Positions 29,400 through 38,415 of a DNA stretch of 55,186 bases are shown here, one piece after another. The notes under the pieces were generated by a model. The model searched no databases. It saw only the letters and a list, made by a program, of their open reading frames with translations, and had not been told where the DNA came from. This stretch comes from a virus. A program made the position numbers and the translations under genes. The DNA is taken from the IMG/VR virus record IMGVR_UViG_3300030104_000268, positions 1-55,186 of that record, one strand, 5' to 3'. Every line of letters starts with the position of its first letter. Position 1 is the first letter of the stretch.

Positions 29400-31365
29400 G
29401 AAAATAGAGAATTGGGATAAAGTGGATTTACAAATGATAGATAGTAGAACGGGGAGAACAATGAATAACTACTTACCCACAGAGTATCAAGCCTTTATAC
29501 ATAAGTCACGGTATGCACGTTGGCTTGATAAAGGGAAGCGTAGAGAAGAATGGTCTGAGACAGTTGAGAGGTATATGGATAATGTCGTCAGACCAGTAAT
29601 AGGTGATGATAGTTACGTCAATAAAATACGTGACGCTATACTTGACTTGGAAGTAATGCCCTCCATGAGGGCTATGATGACTGCAGGACCAGCCTTAAAC
29701 CGTGATAACACTGCTGGTTACAACTGCAGCTACTTACCTGTTGATGACCCTAAAAGTTTTGATGAGGCTATGTTTATTCTTTTGTGTGGTACTGGTGTGG
29801 GGTTCTCCGTTGAGAGACAGTTCATCAGCAAGCTCCCCGACATACCAGACCTCTTCAATAGTGAAACCACCATTGTCGTTAAGGATAGTAAAGAAGGTTG
29901 GGCAAAAGCGTTCAGACAATTGATAGCACTCCTTTATAGTGGGGAGATACCTCAGTGGGATGTCTCCCAAGTTCGTCCTGCTGGTGCAAGACTAAAGACC
30001 TTTGGCGGTAGAGCCTCTGGCCCTGGTCCACTGGTGGATCTATTTAACTTTACTATACACACATTCAAAGAAGCACAGGGTTACAAGTTATCCAGTATGC
30101 AGTGCCATGACATCATGTGTAAGATTGGTGAAGTAATTGTCATGGGTGGTGTACGTAGGTCAGCAATGATTAGCTTGTCTAACCTGTCTGATGACCGTAT
30201 GCGTCATGCTAAGTCTGGTGCTTGGTGGTCATCTGATCCACACAGAGCACTAGCTAATAACTCTGTAGCTTATACAGAGAAGCCAGATGCAGTATCTTTT
30301 ATGCGTGAGTGGACTGCTCTAGTAGAGTCAGGGAGTGGGGAACGTGGTATATTCAACCGTGAAGCAGCTAAGAAACAGGCTGGCAAGTATAACAGGCGTG
30401 ATGCTGACTGGGACTTTGGAACTAATCCTTGCAGTGAGATTATACTTAGGCCATATCAGTTCTGCAATCTTACGGAAGTTGTGGTACGTGCCACTGATAC
30501 GATTGAGGATTTGGAGCGCAAGGTCAGATGTGCCACAATACTTGGGACAATCCAAAGCACTTACACAAAGTTCCCATACCTGCGGAAAGTGTGGCAGCGT
30601 AATACAGAAGAGGAGCGTTTGCTTGGTGTGTCACTCACAGGGATAATGGACAATAGGTTATTAACTAGTAAGAACAAAGGTTTAGATAAGACTCTTGAAC
30701 ATTTACGTGAAGTTGCTGTTAATGTTAATGCTATGTGGGCTGATAGATTGGGTATTCCCCACTCAACCTCTATTACCTGTGTTAAACCAAGTGGTACAGT
30801 CTCACAACTTGTTGACAGTGCCAGTGGGATACACCCACGTTATTCACCTTATTACATTAGAACCGTTAGAGGAGATAACAAAGATCCACTTACCACCTTT
30901 ATGAAGGATCAGGGTATACCCAATGAGCCTGACATAATGAAACCTGATAATACAACTGTGTTTAGTTTTCCAATCAAAGCACCTGATGGTGCAATAGTTA
31001 CAGAGGATCTTACGGCTATTGAACAGTTGGAGACTTGGTTAACCTATCAAAGAAACTGGTGTGAACACAAACCAAGTATTACTGTCAATGTAAAACCTGA
31101 TGAGTGGTTTGAGGTTGGTGCATTTGTACACAAACATTTTGATGAAATGTCTGGTGTATCATTCCTGCCGTACAATGAGCATACTTACCAACAGGCTCCC
31201 TATCAGAACATTTCTGCAACAGAGTACAAAAAACTTTCTAAGTGTATGCCAAAGTCTATTGACTGGAGTGAGCTTTCAGAGTATGAAGAAGAGGACACCA
31301 CCAAGTCTAGTCAGACCCTAGCTTGTACTGGTGATATTTGTGAAGTAGTGGATATAGGAGCCTAG
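29383..31365 (+). CDS. nrdJ: Class II (adenosylcobalamin-dependent) ribonucleoside-triphosphate reductase
   Basis: A 660-residue monomeric RTPR-type reductase making dNTPs from NTPs with B12. Visible: NCSYLPVDDP with the first active-site Cys, FILLCGTGVGFSVER, the radical-site motif NPCSEIILRPYQFCNL (Cys and Glu), PSGTVSQL, and a C-terminal CTGDICEV. A B12-dependent enzyme needs host or environmental cobalamin. The start is uncertain: ATG 29383 has AGGAGG but only three bases away; ATG 29461 (NNYLPTEY, GGGGAG at good spacing) would fit the family's usual N-terminus. Pairs functionally with thyX. Confidence 0.9.
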   Translation: MVLPLEKIENWDKVDLQMIDSRTGRTMNNYLPTEYQAFIHKSRYARWLDKGKRREEWSETVERYMDNVVRPVIGDDSYVNKIRDAILDLEVMPSMRAMMTAGPALNRDNTAGYNCSYLPVDDPKSFDEAMFILLCGTGVGFSVERQFISKLPDIPDLFNSETTIVVKDSKEGWAKAFRQLIALLYSGEIPQWDVSQVRPAGARLKTFGGRASGPGPLVDLFNFTIHTFKEAQGYKLSSMQCHDIMCKIGEVIVMGGVRRSAMISLSNLSDDRMRHAKSGAWWSSDPHRALANNSVAYTEKPDAVSFMREWTALVESGSGERGIFNREAAKKQAGKYNRRDADWDFGTNPCSEIILRPYQFCNLTEVVVRATDTIEDLERKVRCATILGTIQSTYTKFPYLRKVWQRNTEEERLLGVSLTGIMDNRLLTSKNKGLDKTLEHLREVAVNVNAMWADRLGIPHSTSITCVKPSGTVSQLVDSASGIHPRYSPYYIRTVRGDNKDPLTTFMKDQGIPNEPDIMKPDNTTVFSFPIKAPDGAIVTEDLTAIEQLETWLTYQRNWCEHKPSITVNVKPDEWFEVGAFVHKHFDEMSGVSFLPYNEHTYQQAPYQNISATEYKKLSKCMPKSIDWSELSEYEEEDTTKSSQTLACTGDICEVVDIGA

Positions 31366-31368
31366 TAA

Positions 31369-31857
31369 ATGAAACCTTACGTTAGACCGTTTCAAAAAGA
31401 TGTGTACGATGAAGTTGATACACCATCTAAAAAAGCCTTAATAAAGGTATTGACATCAGAGGGGCATGATATTATTTCATCACATGAAAACTATTATGCT
31501 GATATTGTATCTCAAAAAGATGGGGCTACATACTATCATGAAGTAGAACGAAAAGCACAGTGGGGTAAGGACTACCTAAAGAAAAAGAAATACAAAGTCA
31601 CACCTGAAAGTGGTTGGCCTTTTTCTTGGAAAGAACTTAGAATACCAGGTAGAAAGAAAAGACTTATAGAAAAGTATAAAGACGAGATAGAAAATCTTTC
31701 CTTCTATGTTTTTAACTTTGAGTATGACAAGGCATGGAAAGTTAAAGCTACACAGATGACAGATGACACTATGCGTAGACCAGACTTTGCTAGGGTACAT
31801 AAGTCTGAAACTTTCTATCACATACCCTACACTGAAGCAGAATTATTAGAGGTATAA
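31369..31857 (+). CDS. Putative PD-(D/E)XK-like nuclease (162 aa)
   Basis: A 162-residue protein. NYYADIVSQKDGATYYHEVE, then RK, resembles an Asp...Glu-x-Lys-like nuclease core (Asp56-region and Glu-Val-Glu-Arg-Lys); the rest is Lys-rich and ends with a mixed alpha/beta segment. The assignment is tentative. It starts three bases after the reductase stop. Confidence 0.6.
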   Translation: MKPYVRPFQKDVYDEVDTPSKKALIKVLTSEGHDIISSHENYYADIVSQKDGATYYHEVERKAQWGKDYLKKKKYKVTPESGWPFSWKELRIPGRKKRLIEKYKDEIENLSFYVFNFEYDKAWKVKATQMTDDTMRRPDFARVHKSETFYHIPYTEAELLEV

Positions 31858-31858
31858 T

Positions 31859-32137
31859 ATGTCACGTAAAACAGCAAGAGAAGTTTTTGAGGAGAAGACA
31901 AACAAGAAGTTTGATACTGTTAATAGTCCACCTCATTACACTCTAAAAGAGGGGGTGGAGTGTATAGACTACATCAAGCAAGTGTTAACAAAGGAAGAGT
32001 TCAAGGGTTACTGTCATGGCAATGTAATAAAGTATCAACACAGGCATGAGTATAAAGGCAACCCAATAGAGGATATGGAGAAAGCAAAATGGTATCTAGA
32101 AAAAATGATAGAAACAATGAAGGAACTAAGAAAGTAA
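31859..32137 (+). CDS. DUF3310 protein (92 aa)
   Basis: A 92-residue protein with the DUF3310 (SaV-like) pattern: NSPPHYTLKEGVECIDYIKQ, then GYCHGNVIKYQHRHEYKGN and DMEKAKWYLEKMI. Family members are widespread in phages; a role in nucleotide metabolism has been proposed because they accompany thymidylate or RNR genes, not shown here. Overlaps the next gene's start. Confidence 0.82.
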   Translation: MSRKTAREVFEEKTNKKFDTVNSPPHYTLKEGVECIDYIKQVLTKEEFKGYCHGNVIKYQHRHEYKGNPIEDMEKAKWYLEKMIETMKELRK

Positions 32138-32316
32138 CTCCATACGATCAGGGTAAGAAGGACTTTAGTGGTGGTAGGTTAAACAATCCCTACCATCACC
32201 ACTACAACTTTAGAAGACACAGGGACTGGCAGTTTGGTTTTAACCAGGCTTACTTTGATAATTTAAAAAAGGTGAAGCAACGTGAAAAAGTTGACGAAAT
32301 TAGAGGCAGAAGCTAA
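32089..32316 (+). CDS. Ribosome modulation factor-like protein (75 aa)
   Basis: A 75-residue basic protein. Residues about 19-58 (YDQGKKDFSGGR, NNPYHHHYNFRRHRDWQFGF, NQAY) follow the RMF pattern G..A..G....NPY.......W..G...A. RMF drives 70S dimerisation and hibernation. The only in-frame ATG, 32089, overlaps the DUF3310 gene by 49 bases and has GGAG upstream. Whether it binds ribosomes is unknown; similarity is by eye. Confidence 0.6.
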   Translation: MVSRKNDRNNEGTKKVTPYDQGKKDFSGGRLNNPYHHHYNFRRHRDWQFGFNQAYFDNLKKVKQREKVDEIRGRS

Positions 32317-32494
32317 GGCTTATCAGGAATTAAATAATAAAAAACCAACGAGACAAGCTAACAATCTTAGTGTTCGTAGGTACTTTGCAGGACAGGCTAT
32401 GGTTGCACTAATTATTAAGTCTCATGGTGGAGTACGTAAGGCTGACATAAAGAGGGAAGCATACGAGTGGGCTGACTACATGTTAGAGGATTAG
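32282..32494 (+). CDS. Last early gene, small protein with GTG start (70 aa)
   Basis: A 70-residue basic protein (TKLEAEAKAYQELNNKKPTR, then a hydrophobic helix GQAMVALII and a C-terminal amphipathic helix). GTG start at 32282, with AAAGGTGAAGCAAC upstream. Its TAG overlaps the stop of the converging late gene by three bases, leaving no room for terminators. No family recognised. Confidence 0.62.
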   Translation: MKKLTKLEAEAKAYQELNNKKPTRQANNLSVRRYFAGQAMVALIIKSHGGVRKADIKREAYEWADYMLED

Positions 32495-35400
32495 TCTAGT
32501 CCTATAGATTTTTCAAATAATTTCTTTCTAAATGGTTCATCTTTTATAAAAGATAATATTAATTCTAACTGTGGGGTATCTAGTTCCCACAGATTATCTT
32601 CTGATGTACCAAAGGCTTCATAGTAATCTCTTAACTTTTCTTTTTCTACACCACTATTTGTTATATCAAAAACAACTCCTGCTTTTCTAGGTTCGTCCTT
32701 ATCACTGTATTTTAATACTTCTTTTACATCTTTTTTAGCTTCTCTAACAATAATATTTAAATTTCTTTCTTTGTCTTTTAAAGATAATTCATCCCACCTG
32801 TTAGCAACAGTAGCATCTGCGTAAAGTTCTAAGTATGGAAAAATATAATCATTAATTATGTTAACGGCTTCAGGTTCTGAATATATATTAGTTTTCCAAT
32901 TTGATCTTCCAACATCATTAAATAGTTTTTCTATTGTAGATGGTGCTTCAACTGCTCTAAATCCCACGACCCTACCTATTGGAGCAGAGGGAGAATCCTC
33001 TTGTGTAGCAAACTTTTTTTCTTCTTGAGAAACACCTGCAAGTTCCCCAAAGATTTGATCTACATATCTTAGTGAATCATTCCAAGCCTTGCTGCCTTGT
33101 TTTTTATCCGCATAAACATAATCCTCACCTTTGTAAAGGCCAACAGCTTGATTAACAGGGTCAGCAAATCTAGTAAAACCAGAACCATACATTGAAAAAG
33201 CACTACCCAACAGTTTACCAAATCCTTTTGCCGCTTCAGTACCATCAAGTTCTACCATGTTACCCACTAAGTCACTAAGTATACGTCCTTGATCTCCAAG
33301 ATTACGAATGAAACCTTCAATACCAACCTGTTGTGCAAATACAGCCTTTAAATCATTAGGTATCTCACCATCCCTAATCATGTGAGCACCTATTCTAGCA
33401 GCTATTTTAAAATGACTATATGGGAAGTCATACTGCCTACTGACTATTTGTCCGTCAGATTGTCTCTCTTCATGCCAAGCAAGATTTTTCTCTAAGTTGT
33501 CCATCTCCCTGTAGGTTATGGCCCCTAGCGCCATATACCCTGCTGCTGCTCTTGATATACCCTCAAATACATCCTGTTCTTTACCTATAGCTGCTCTGTA
33601 CAACATGGTTGTTCCAGTGTGTCTAGCAGTAAATGCAAGAGTATTATTAAAAAACTGTCCAAAAGGAGCAACTGCACCTACAATGGGTATTAATCTCATA
33701 GATTCTACTGCACCTGCAAAGATTGCTACTGGATCTCCTTTTCTAGCTCTTTTAGGATCAGTAAAAGATCTTGAGAAAGAATTATCTAATGCATCTGTAA
33801 CAGCCGTGGTTTCTATTTTTAAAAACTTTTTATATGAGTCAGACTTGGCATCAGATAAATATTCCCAAACATTGTCTTGAGCCATAAAATCATTCAAGGA
33901 CATATCATATTCTAGTCTAACTTGTTTATCCAAAGAGTACATAAATTCTTGTGTTTTAGATAAAAAGTCTTGTACTTTAACACCATATAAAGTCTGTAAA
34001 CTATTAGTTAGTGTTTCAAATTTAGTTTTAGAAAGTTTTTCGCCAGGATTTAATTCTAATTCTTTTAGCACATCATTAACTTCAACACCACCGTATATGT
34101 ACCTAAATAATTCTTTACGTGCTTCTGGCCTAAAAGTTAAATAGTCCATTGCTGATTCATATGTTGAATAAGGATCAACTATATTTTTAAATTTTTGAAA
34201 TTGTAATTTAACAAGTTGTTTAGATTTGTTTCTGTAAACATTAGCAGTAGTTTTACTACCAACCACATCAGATATAAAAGCACCACCACCATATAAAGTA
34301 GCTTGTATCATATCAGAAAATGATTGCATGGTTGATGCTTGCACCCAACCTTTTATGTTTAATGCTGTAGTTCCAGGGTGCATAACGAGGTATTTAATAA
34401 AATTCTTTTGAAAATTATCTGTAAATTCTTTTGTGTTTTTCCACACACCTTTTTTACTAGGATCAAGAATAATATCTACGGCCTGTTTACTAGTAAGTTC
34501 TGGTAAAGTCTTACCTTTTAAACCTGCCTTTGCCGATTCATCAAGACCTGCATTAAGTTGCCTAGATAATGATAAAGTTCTACCAGCACCCTTTGCCTCC
34601 TCAGACATTCTTTTTAAGAAATCTTCTACGGATAAATTTTTAAACTCAGAGTCTATAGCATTTTTAAATATATTATCATAAGATTCTTGTATAGAATCTT
34701 TTGTTGATTTATCTAATTTTTCATATATATCTCCAAGGTATAAATTAAATCTATCATCTTTTCCACGAGAAGTCCATTGCTTTACTCCAGCTTGATATAA
34801 AATATCTTTTAATCCACCTACTTCACTACCATCTCCTTGATAAAAATAACGTATTAAATTATAGTCATATGCTGCATCATAAATATCTTCATCCATTTCT
34901 TTGTTAGCTATTTTTAAATTAAGTCCCTCTGCAGTCCTTTCTGCCCACTGTTCAGCAAAAGATGAAAGTTTAGTAGCGCCATCTTGAACAACTTTTACAT
35001 CTACTGCCTCTACTATTTTTGCAGCATCAAAAACTCTGGCAGCTTCATCCATCTCTGCTTGTCTAGTGGTCAAAACAATCTGTTCTGATCTGTCTACTAG
35101 CTGAGAATATAAGGGAAGTTTAGATACCCCCCTTGTTTTATTCAAAGCAAAAGCTAGACCACCGCCAGTTAAACCACCAGCAGCACTAAGAAACATTGCC
35201 AAAGGATCATACTCTTTTAAAGTATCTGCCTTCATACGAGCCTTTTGGTTCATGGCTTCTAAACCGACACCAGCAGCAGCATCAAATCCAGCAGAATAAA
35301 TTATCTCTTTTCGTAATGCCTTATTTGCAGCAGTCTTATAACTAGAATCCTTTAATATTTTTTCTGTATAGGCTTTACGTGCCTGTCTTGCAATCTCTTC

Positions 35401-35946
35401 TTGTCCCTTTTTAGATGCAGCCTTTACACCAAGAGACTTACTAGCAGCCTCTGCAGCCCTTATTGCACCTGCCTTTGCAATCTGTGTTGCAGCCTTTGTA
35501 GCACCAGATGCAAACAATTTTCCAACACCAAGACTTAAAATGTTTACTGGATCTACAATTAAAGCACGAGCATAATCACCAACGGCATCTACTTTTTCAC
35601 CAAGAGTTCTATCTTTACTAAACGCACCATCTAAACTATCAAATACATTGTAAGCATCTCCTGCTATCTTACGTCTTTTTGCAAGAGATGGACCATCTCC
35701 TTTATTTAAATAAGATAATTCAGTGGCTGTAACAAGAGACTGACCAAAGTTAAACTTACGCATATTGTTTACAAAAGAATCTATTATTTCATCTTTCTCA
35801 TATTCGTCTTCAGTCATACTGAAACGGTCTTCCATGTACACTTGAATTTTTTTATAACTGTCTTGTTTCCCTAACTGATCTCTTAAGGAACCAGAAGTGG
35901 GAGCACCAAATAATTCATCATATTCTGCTTGAGATATTTTGCCCAT
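32491..35946 (-). CDS. Large internal virion/ejection protein (1151 aa)
   Basis: A 1151-residue Ala/Lys/Asp-rich helical protein at the distal end of the late operon, the position of large internal core proteins in T7-like phages (compare gp16). It contains long amphipathic regions and possible membrane-active segments (VGKLFASGATKAATQIAKAG; FDAAAGVGLEAMNQ). No catalytic motif was identified. It probably is ejected with the genome. The stop lies three bases from the converging early gene's stop. Confidence 0.78.
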   Translation of the reverse strand: MGKISQAEYDELFGAPTSGSLRDQLGKQDSYKKIQVYMEDRFSMTEDEYEKDEIIDSFVNNMRKFNFGQSLVTATELSYLNKGDGPSLAKRRKIAGDAYNVFDSLDGAFSKDRTLGEKVDAVGDYARALIVDPVNILSLGVGKLFASGATKAATQIAKAGAIRAAEAASKSLGVKAASKKGQEEIARQARKAYTEKILKDSSYKTAANKALRKEIIYSAGFDAAAGVGLEAMNQKARMKADTLKEYDPLAMFLSAAGGLTGGGLAFALNKTRGVSKLPLYSQLVDRSEQIVLTTRQAEMDEAARVFDAAKIVEAVDVKVVQDGATKLSSFAEQWAERTAEGLNLKIANKEMDEDIYDAAYDYNLIRYFYQGDGSEVGGLKDILYQAGVKQWTSRGKDDRFNLYLGDIYEKLDKSTKDSIQESYDNIFKNAIDSEFKNLSVEDFLKRMSEEAKGAGRTLSLSRQLNAGLDESAKAGLKGKTLPELTSKQAVDIILDPSKKGVWKNTKEFTDNFQKNFIKYLVMHPGTTALNIKGWVQASTMQSFSDMIQATLYGGGAFISDVVGSKTTANVYRNKSKQLVKLQFQKFKNIVDPYSTYESAMDYLTFRPEARKELFRYIYGGVEVNDVLKELELNPGEKLSKTKFETLTNSLQTLYGVKVQDFLSKTQEFMYSLDKQVRLEYDMSLNDFMAQDNVWEYLSDAKSDSYKKFLKIETTAVTDALDNSFSRSFTDPKRARKGDPVAIFAGAVESMRLIPIVGAVAPFGQFFNNTLAFTARHTGTTMLYRAAIGKEQDVFEGISRAAAGYMALGAITYREMDNLEKNLAWHEERQSDGQIVSRQYDFPYSHFKIAARIGAHMIRDGEIPNDLKAVFAQQVGIEGFIRNLGDQGRILSDLVGNMVELDGTEAAKGFGKLLGSAFSMYGSGFTRFADPVNQAVGLYKGEDYVYADKKQGSKAWNDSLRYVDQIFGELAGVSQEEKKFATQEDSPSAPIGRVVGFRAVEAPSTIEKLFNDVGRSNWKTNIYSEPEAVNIINDYIFPYLELYADATVANRWDELSLKDKERNLNIIVREAKKDVKEVLKYSDKDEPRKAGVVFDITNSGVEKEKLRDYYEAFGTSEDNLWELDTPQLELILSFIKDEPFRKKLFEKSIGLD

Positions 35947-35956
35947 TATTTTACCT

Positions 35957-37138
35957 TTATGGTTTTTCTTTTACTATACCATCTTTTTTAATGAATGTTT
36001 TTGTAGACCCATCAGGCATAATTACATCAAGAATAGTTTCACCCTTATTACGTCTGCGCCTAAAAAATTGTTCAGCCTTTTTTAATGGATCTTGTCCTTG
36101 TGTTATTTTAATATCTGGATATTCTACTACATTGTCATCATCAAGGGGTAAGGTTTCAGGGAGAGGTTCAGAAGACGTTGTAGTAAAATCATATTCTTCT
36201 TCACCAGAAACAAAAGGTAAAAGATTTTGATTTATAAATATAGGTTGATCTCTAAAAATTTCTGGGTACTGATCAAAGTATTGCTGTGCAGTATTAAAAC
36301 CAACACTTTGTTCAACTAACATCTTATTAAATCTTTCTTTTGAACTATCAATATCCTGTATTGCTTCTAATCTATCTACCTCTTTTTGTAAACGAGTTAC
36401 CTCTGCAGTATTTTGATCTACTTGTGCTTTTGCTGCCTTTGTTTTAAGTCTTGTTATACTATTTAGTAAAAGTGTATCATATTCATCAACAAGTTCTCTT
36501 TGAACTTGTAAAATATCTGATCCTTCTAGCTGTTGAAACTTACTTAAATCTGTTGTAACTGTGTCTCCCACCCTTCTCTTTAATATAGGAGCACTAATGC
36601 TTGCTTGTATGTCTGCACCTTTTCTGCCCATAATATCTGAAGAGTAAACATCATACATTATTTCTTCTGTATCAGTTGCCCCAAATATTTTTTGCAACAT
36701 ATTCTTTTGTACTTGCTCTGGTTTTCTTAATTCACCAGCCTCTACAAATTCTACTGTAGCAGATTTAATTAATTCAGATGGGGTCATGCCAGATTCTTCA
36801 TAGTCTGCAGAAAGATCAACGGAACTATCTAACATATCTCCAGTCACAGGCCCAGTTTCTTCTGCAGTCATTGCAGTACGAGTTAATCTTAACAGTTCTC
36901 TAGGATCATTTTCAAGTAAAGCATTTATTTTATTTTTATTCATACCCTTTGAATCTAAATAATCAACTGCTGTTGTTAAAGTATTTCGTTCTTTTTTTAC
37001 TTCTTGTTGTCTGTCAAGTCCAGCCTTCCACAGGTATTCCTGCATAGCATCAGACTTCTGCCTGACGTACTCCCTGTTCTCTTTCATGTTCTCTGCTAGA
37101 CCACCCAGAAAACCTCCTGCTAAAACTGCACCTAACAT
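35957..37138 (-). CDS. Internal virion protein (393 aa)
   Basis: A 393-residue mostly helical, acidic protein. MLGAVLAGGFLGGLAENMKE at the N-terminus is hydrophobic and Gly-rich, as in ejection proteins that insert into membranes; a central coiled coil (TRLKTKAAKAQVDQNTAEV) follows. Ten bases upstream of the 1151-residue gene. Likely part of the core or ejection complex. Confidence 0.75.
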   Translation of the reverse strand: MLGAVLAGGFLGGLAENMKENREYVRQKSDAMQEYLWKAGLDRQQEVKKERNTLTTAVDYLDSKGMNKNKINALLENDPRELLRLTRTAMTAEETGPVTGDMLDSSVDLSADYEESGMTPSELIKSATVEFVEAGELRKPEQVQKNMLQKIFGATDTEEIMYDVYSSDIMGRKGADIQASISAPILKRRVGDTVTTDLSKFQQLEGSDILQVQRELVDEYDTLLLNSITRLKTKAAKAQVDQNTAEVTRLQKEVDRLEAIQDIDSSKERFNKMLVEQSVGFNTAQQYFDQYPEIFRDQPIFINQNLLPFVSGEEEYDFTTTSSEPLPETLPLDDDNVVEYPDIKITQGQDPLKKAEQFFRRRRNKGETILDVIMPDGSTKTFIKKDGIVKEKP

Positions 37139-37139
37139 C

Positions 37140-37676
37140 TTATACCCTCGCCATTAAACCTTGCTTTGGTGGAGCCATTTCTTCAGTTTGCTCCCCTGTT
37201 TGCTCCTGTGGTTCTGCCTCTTGTTGAGTAGCCTCACCTGCTTCTTTTAGTAAGTCATAACCTGCGTCCTGTTCCTCCTTTGGAGTAGCTCTGGCTGCAC
37301 TAACAAGTATTGCTGCCCTCTGCATTGGACTTGTATCATCATCAGGTTCAAACTCTTCTTTGTAATCTACACCAGCAGTATCAGCAGCCTTGCTAATAAA
37401 CTTTCTTACAATAGGTGCAGCAATCATACTAACATCAATACTGTGTATGCCCTGTGATACTGCCCCTGTCATCAAAGAGTCAGTCAAGTTTTTTACTGGC
37501 ACACCAAACTCTAATGCAAAAAATATGTTATCTATTACATCCTCTTGAGATACCCTATCAATGTGATAACGTATAGCCTCATCAGGATCAACAATCTCAG
37601 GTGGCCTCTCCCAAGGAAAGTTTCTAGGTTCATCCGTTAAAGACTGACCAGGAATTGCTGCTTGTAGTGCTTTCAT
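37140..37676 (-). CDS. Putative internal virion protein (178 aa)
   Basis: A 178-residue acidic helical protein with EEDVIDNIFFALEFG-like helices and a Gln/Glu-rich, disordered C-terminus (EAEPQEQTGEQTEEMAPPKQ). One base from the next gene; shares a base with the lysozyme stop. Likely a core protein by position. Confidence 0.7.
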   Translation of the reverse strand: MKALQAAIPGQSLTDEPRNFPWERPPEIVDPDEAIRYHIDRVSQEDVIDNIFFALEFGVPVKNLTDSLMTGAVSQGIHSIDVSMIAAPIVRKFISKAADTAGVDYKEEFEPDDDTSPMQRAAILVSAARATPKEEQDAGYDLLKEAGEATQQEAEPQEQTGEQTEEMAPPKQGLMARV

Positions 37677-38404
37677 TATGTCTCATCCTTATTAAAACCG
37701 TAGTTAAATAAATCGTATTCTTTCTGCCGCCTTTTAACTAAACCAGGTAGTTTCTTTTTATCAGCATACACATACTCAAGAAGCATGTCACCCATTTCCT
37801 CCACACCCCTAGTTCCGTTTTGTGATAACTGATTTAAATTTCCTTGTCCTACATTGTATGTAAAACTAATCAGTGCATTTTTTTGACCTTCAGTAAATGG
37901 TTCATCATAACCCTCTTCTAGTTTATTAACAGCTTTTCTAGCAACTTGTAGTTCTTCATTAAGACGATTAAGGGCTTCTTCTTTTGTTATAACTTCTGTT
38001 TTACTTTTAGCTTTAGTTCCATAACCAACAGTGTACTGTTTAACATCCCAGTAAGCCTTCTCTTTAAAACCTTCTAAACCTATAACAAAATCTACAAGAT
38101 TATTACTGGGTATTTTATTACTAGTGCCTGTAGGACTGGATAACTCTTTTTTCTTTTGGGTTAACTGTGGATTTTCATTATTAAAACCATCATCTATTGA
38201 AGTTTCCCAGTTGTTCTCCCACTCAGCTAACTGCCTTCTTTGAGTGTTTCTTGTGGACCTACGACTTTCTTGAGCAGATCTTTTTACTTTACTCATCTGA
38301 CTTTCCATCATAGACCCTACGTCTAATGGTTTTGGTTTTGTACCCAAACCCCCAGTTTTTCTACCTGGCTCTGCAATATCCAATGCATCACTTAATCTTG
38401 CCAT
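37676..38404 (-). CDS. GH24 lysozyme domain, virion-associated
   Basis: A 242-residue protein: residues 1-100 are basic and disordered, residues 101-240 match T4-type (GH24) lysozymes: VIGLEGFKEKAYWDVKQYTV then GYG, with catalytic Glu111, Asp120 and Thr125, and FTEGQKNALISFTYNVGQG. Placed between virion protein genes, it probably cuts peptidoglycan during DNA entry, not at lysis. Confidence 0.87.
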   Translation of the reverse strand: MARLSDALDIAEPGRKTGGLGTKPKPLDVGSMMESQMSKVKRSAQESRRSTRNTQRRQLAEWENNWETSIDDGFNNENPQLTQKKKELSSPTGTSNKIPSNNLVDFVIGLEGFKEKAYWDVKQYTVGYGTKAKSKTEVITKEEALNRLNEELQVARKAVNKLEEGYDEPFTEGQKNALISFTYNVGQGNLNQLSQNGTRGVEEMGDMLLEYVYADKKKLPGLVKRRQKEYDLFNYGFNKDET

Positions 38405-38415
38405 AGTTTACCTCT

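Noticed and set aside
15881-32494. Phage-encoded RNA polymerase or CI-like repressor
   Set aside because: No gene of suitable size or motif was found; transcription must rely on host RNA polymerase and any repressor is unrecognised.
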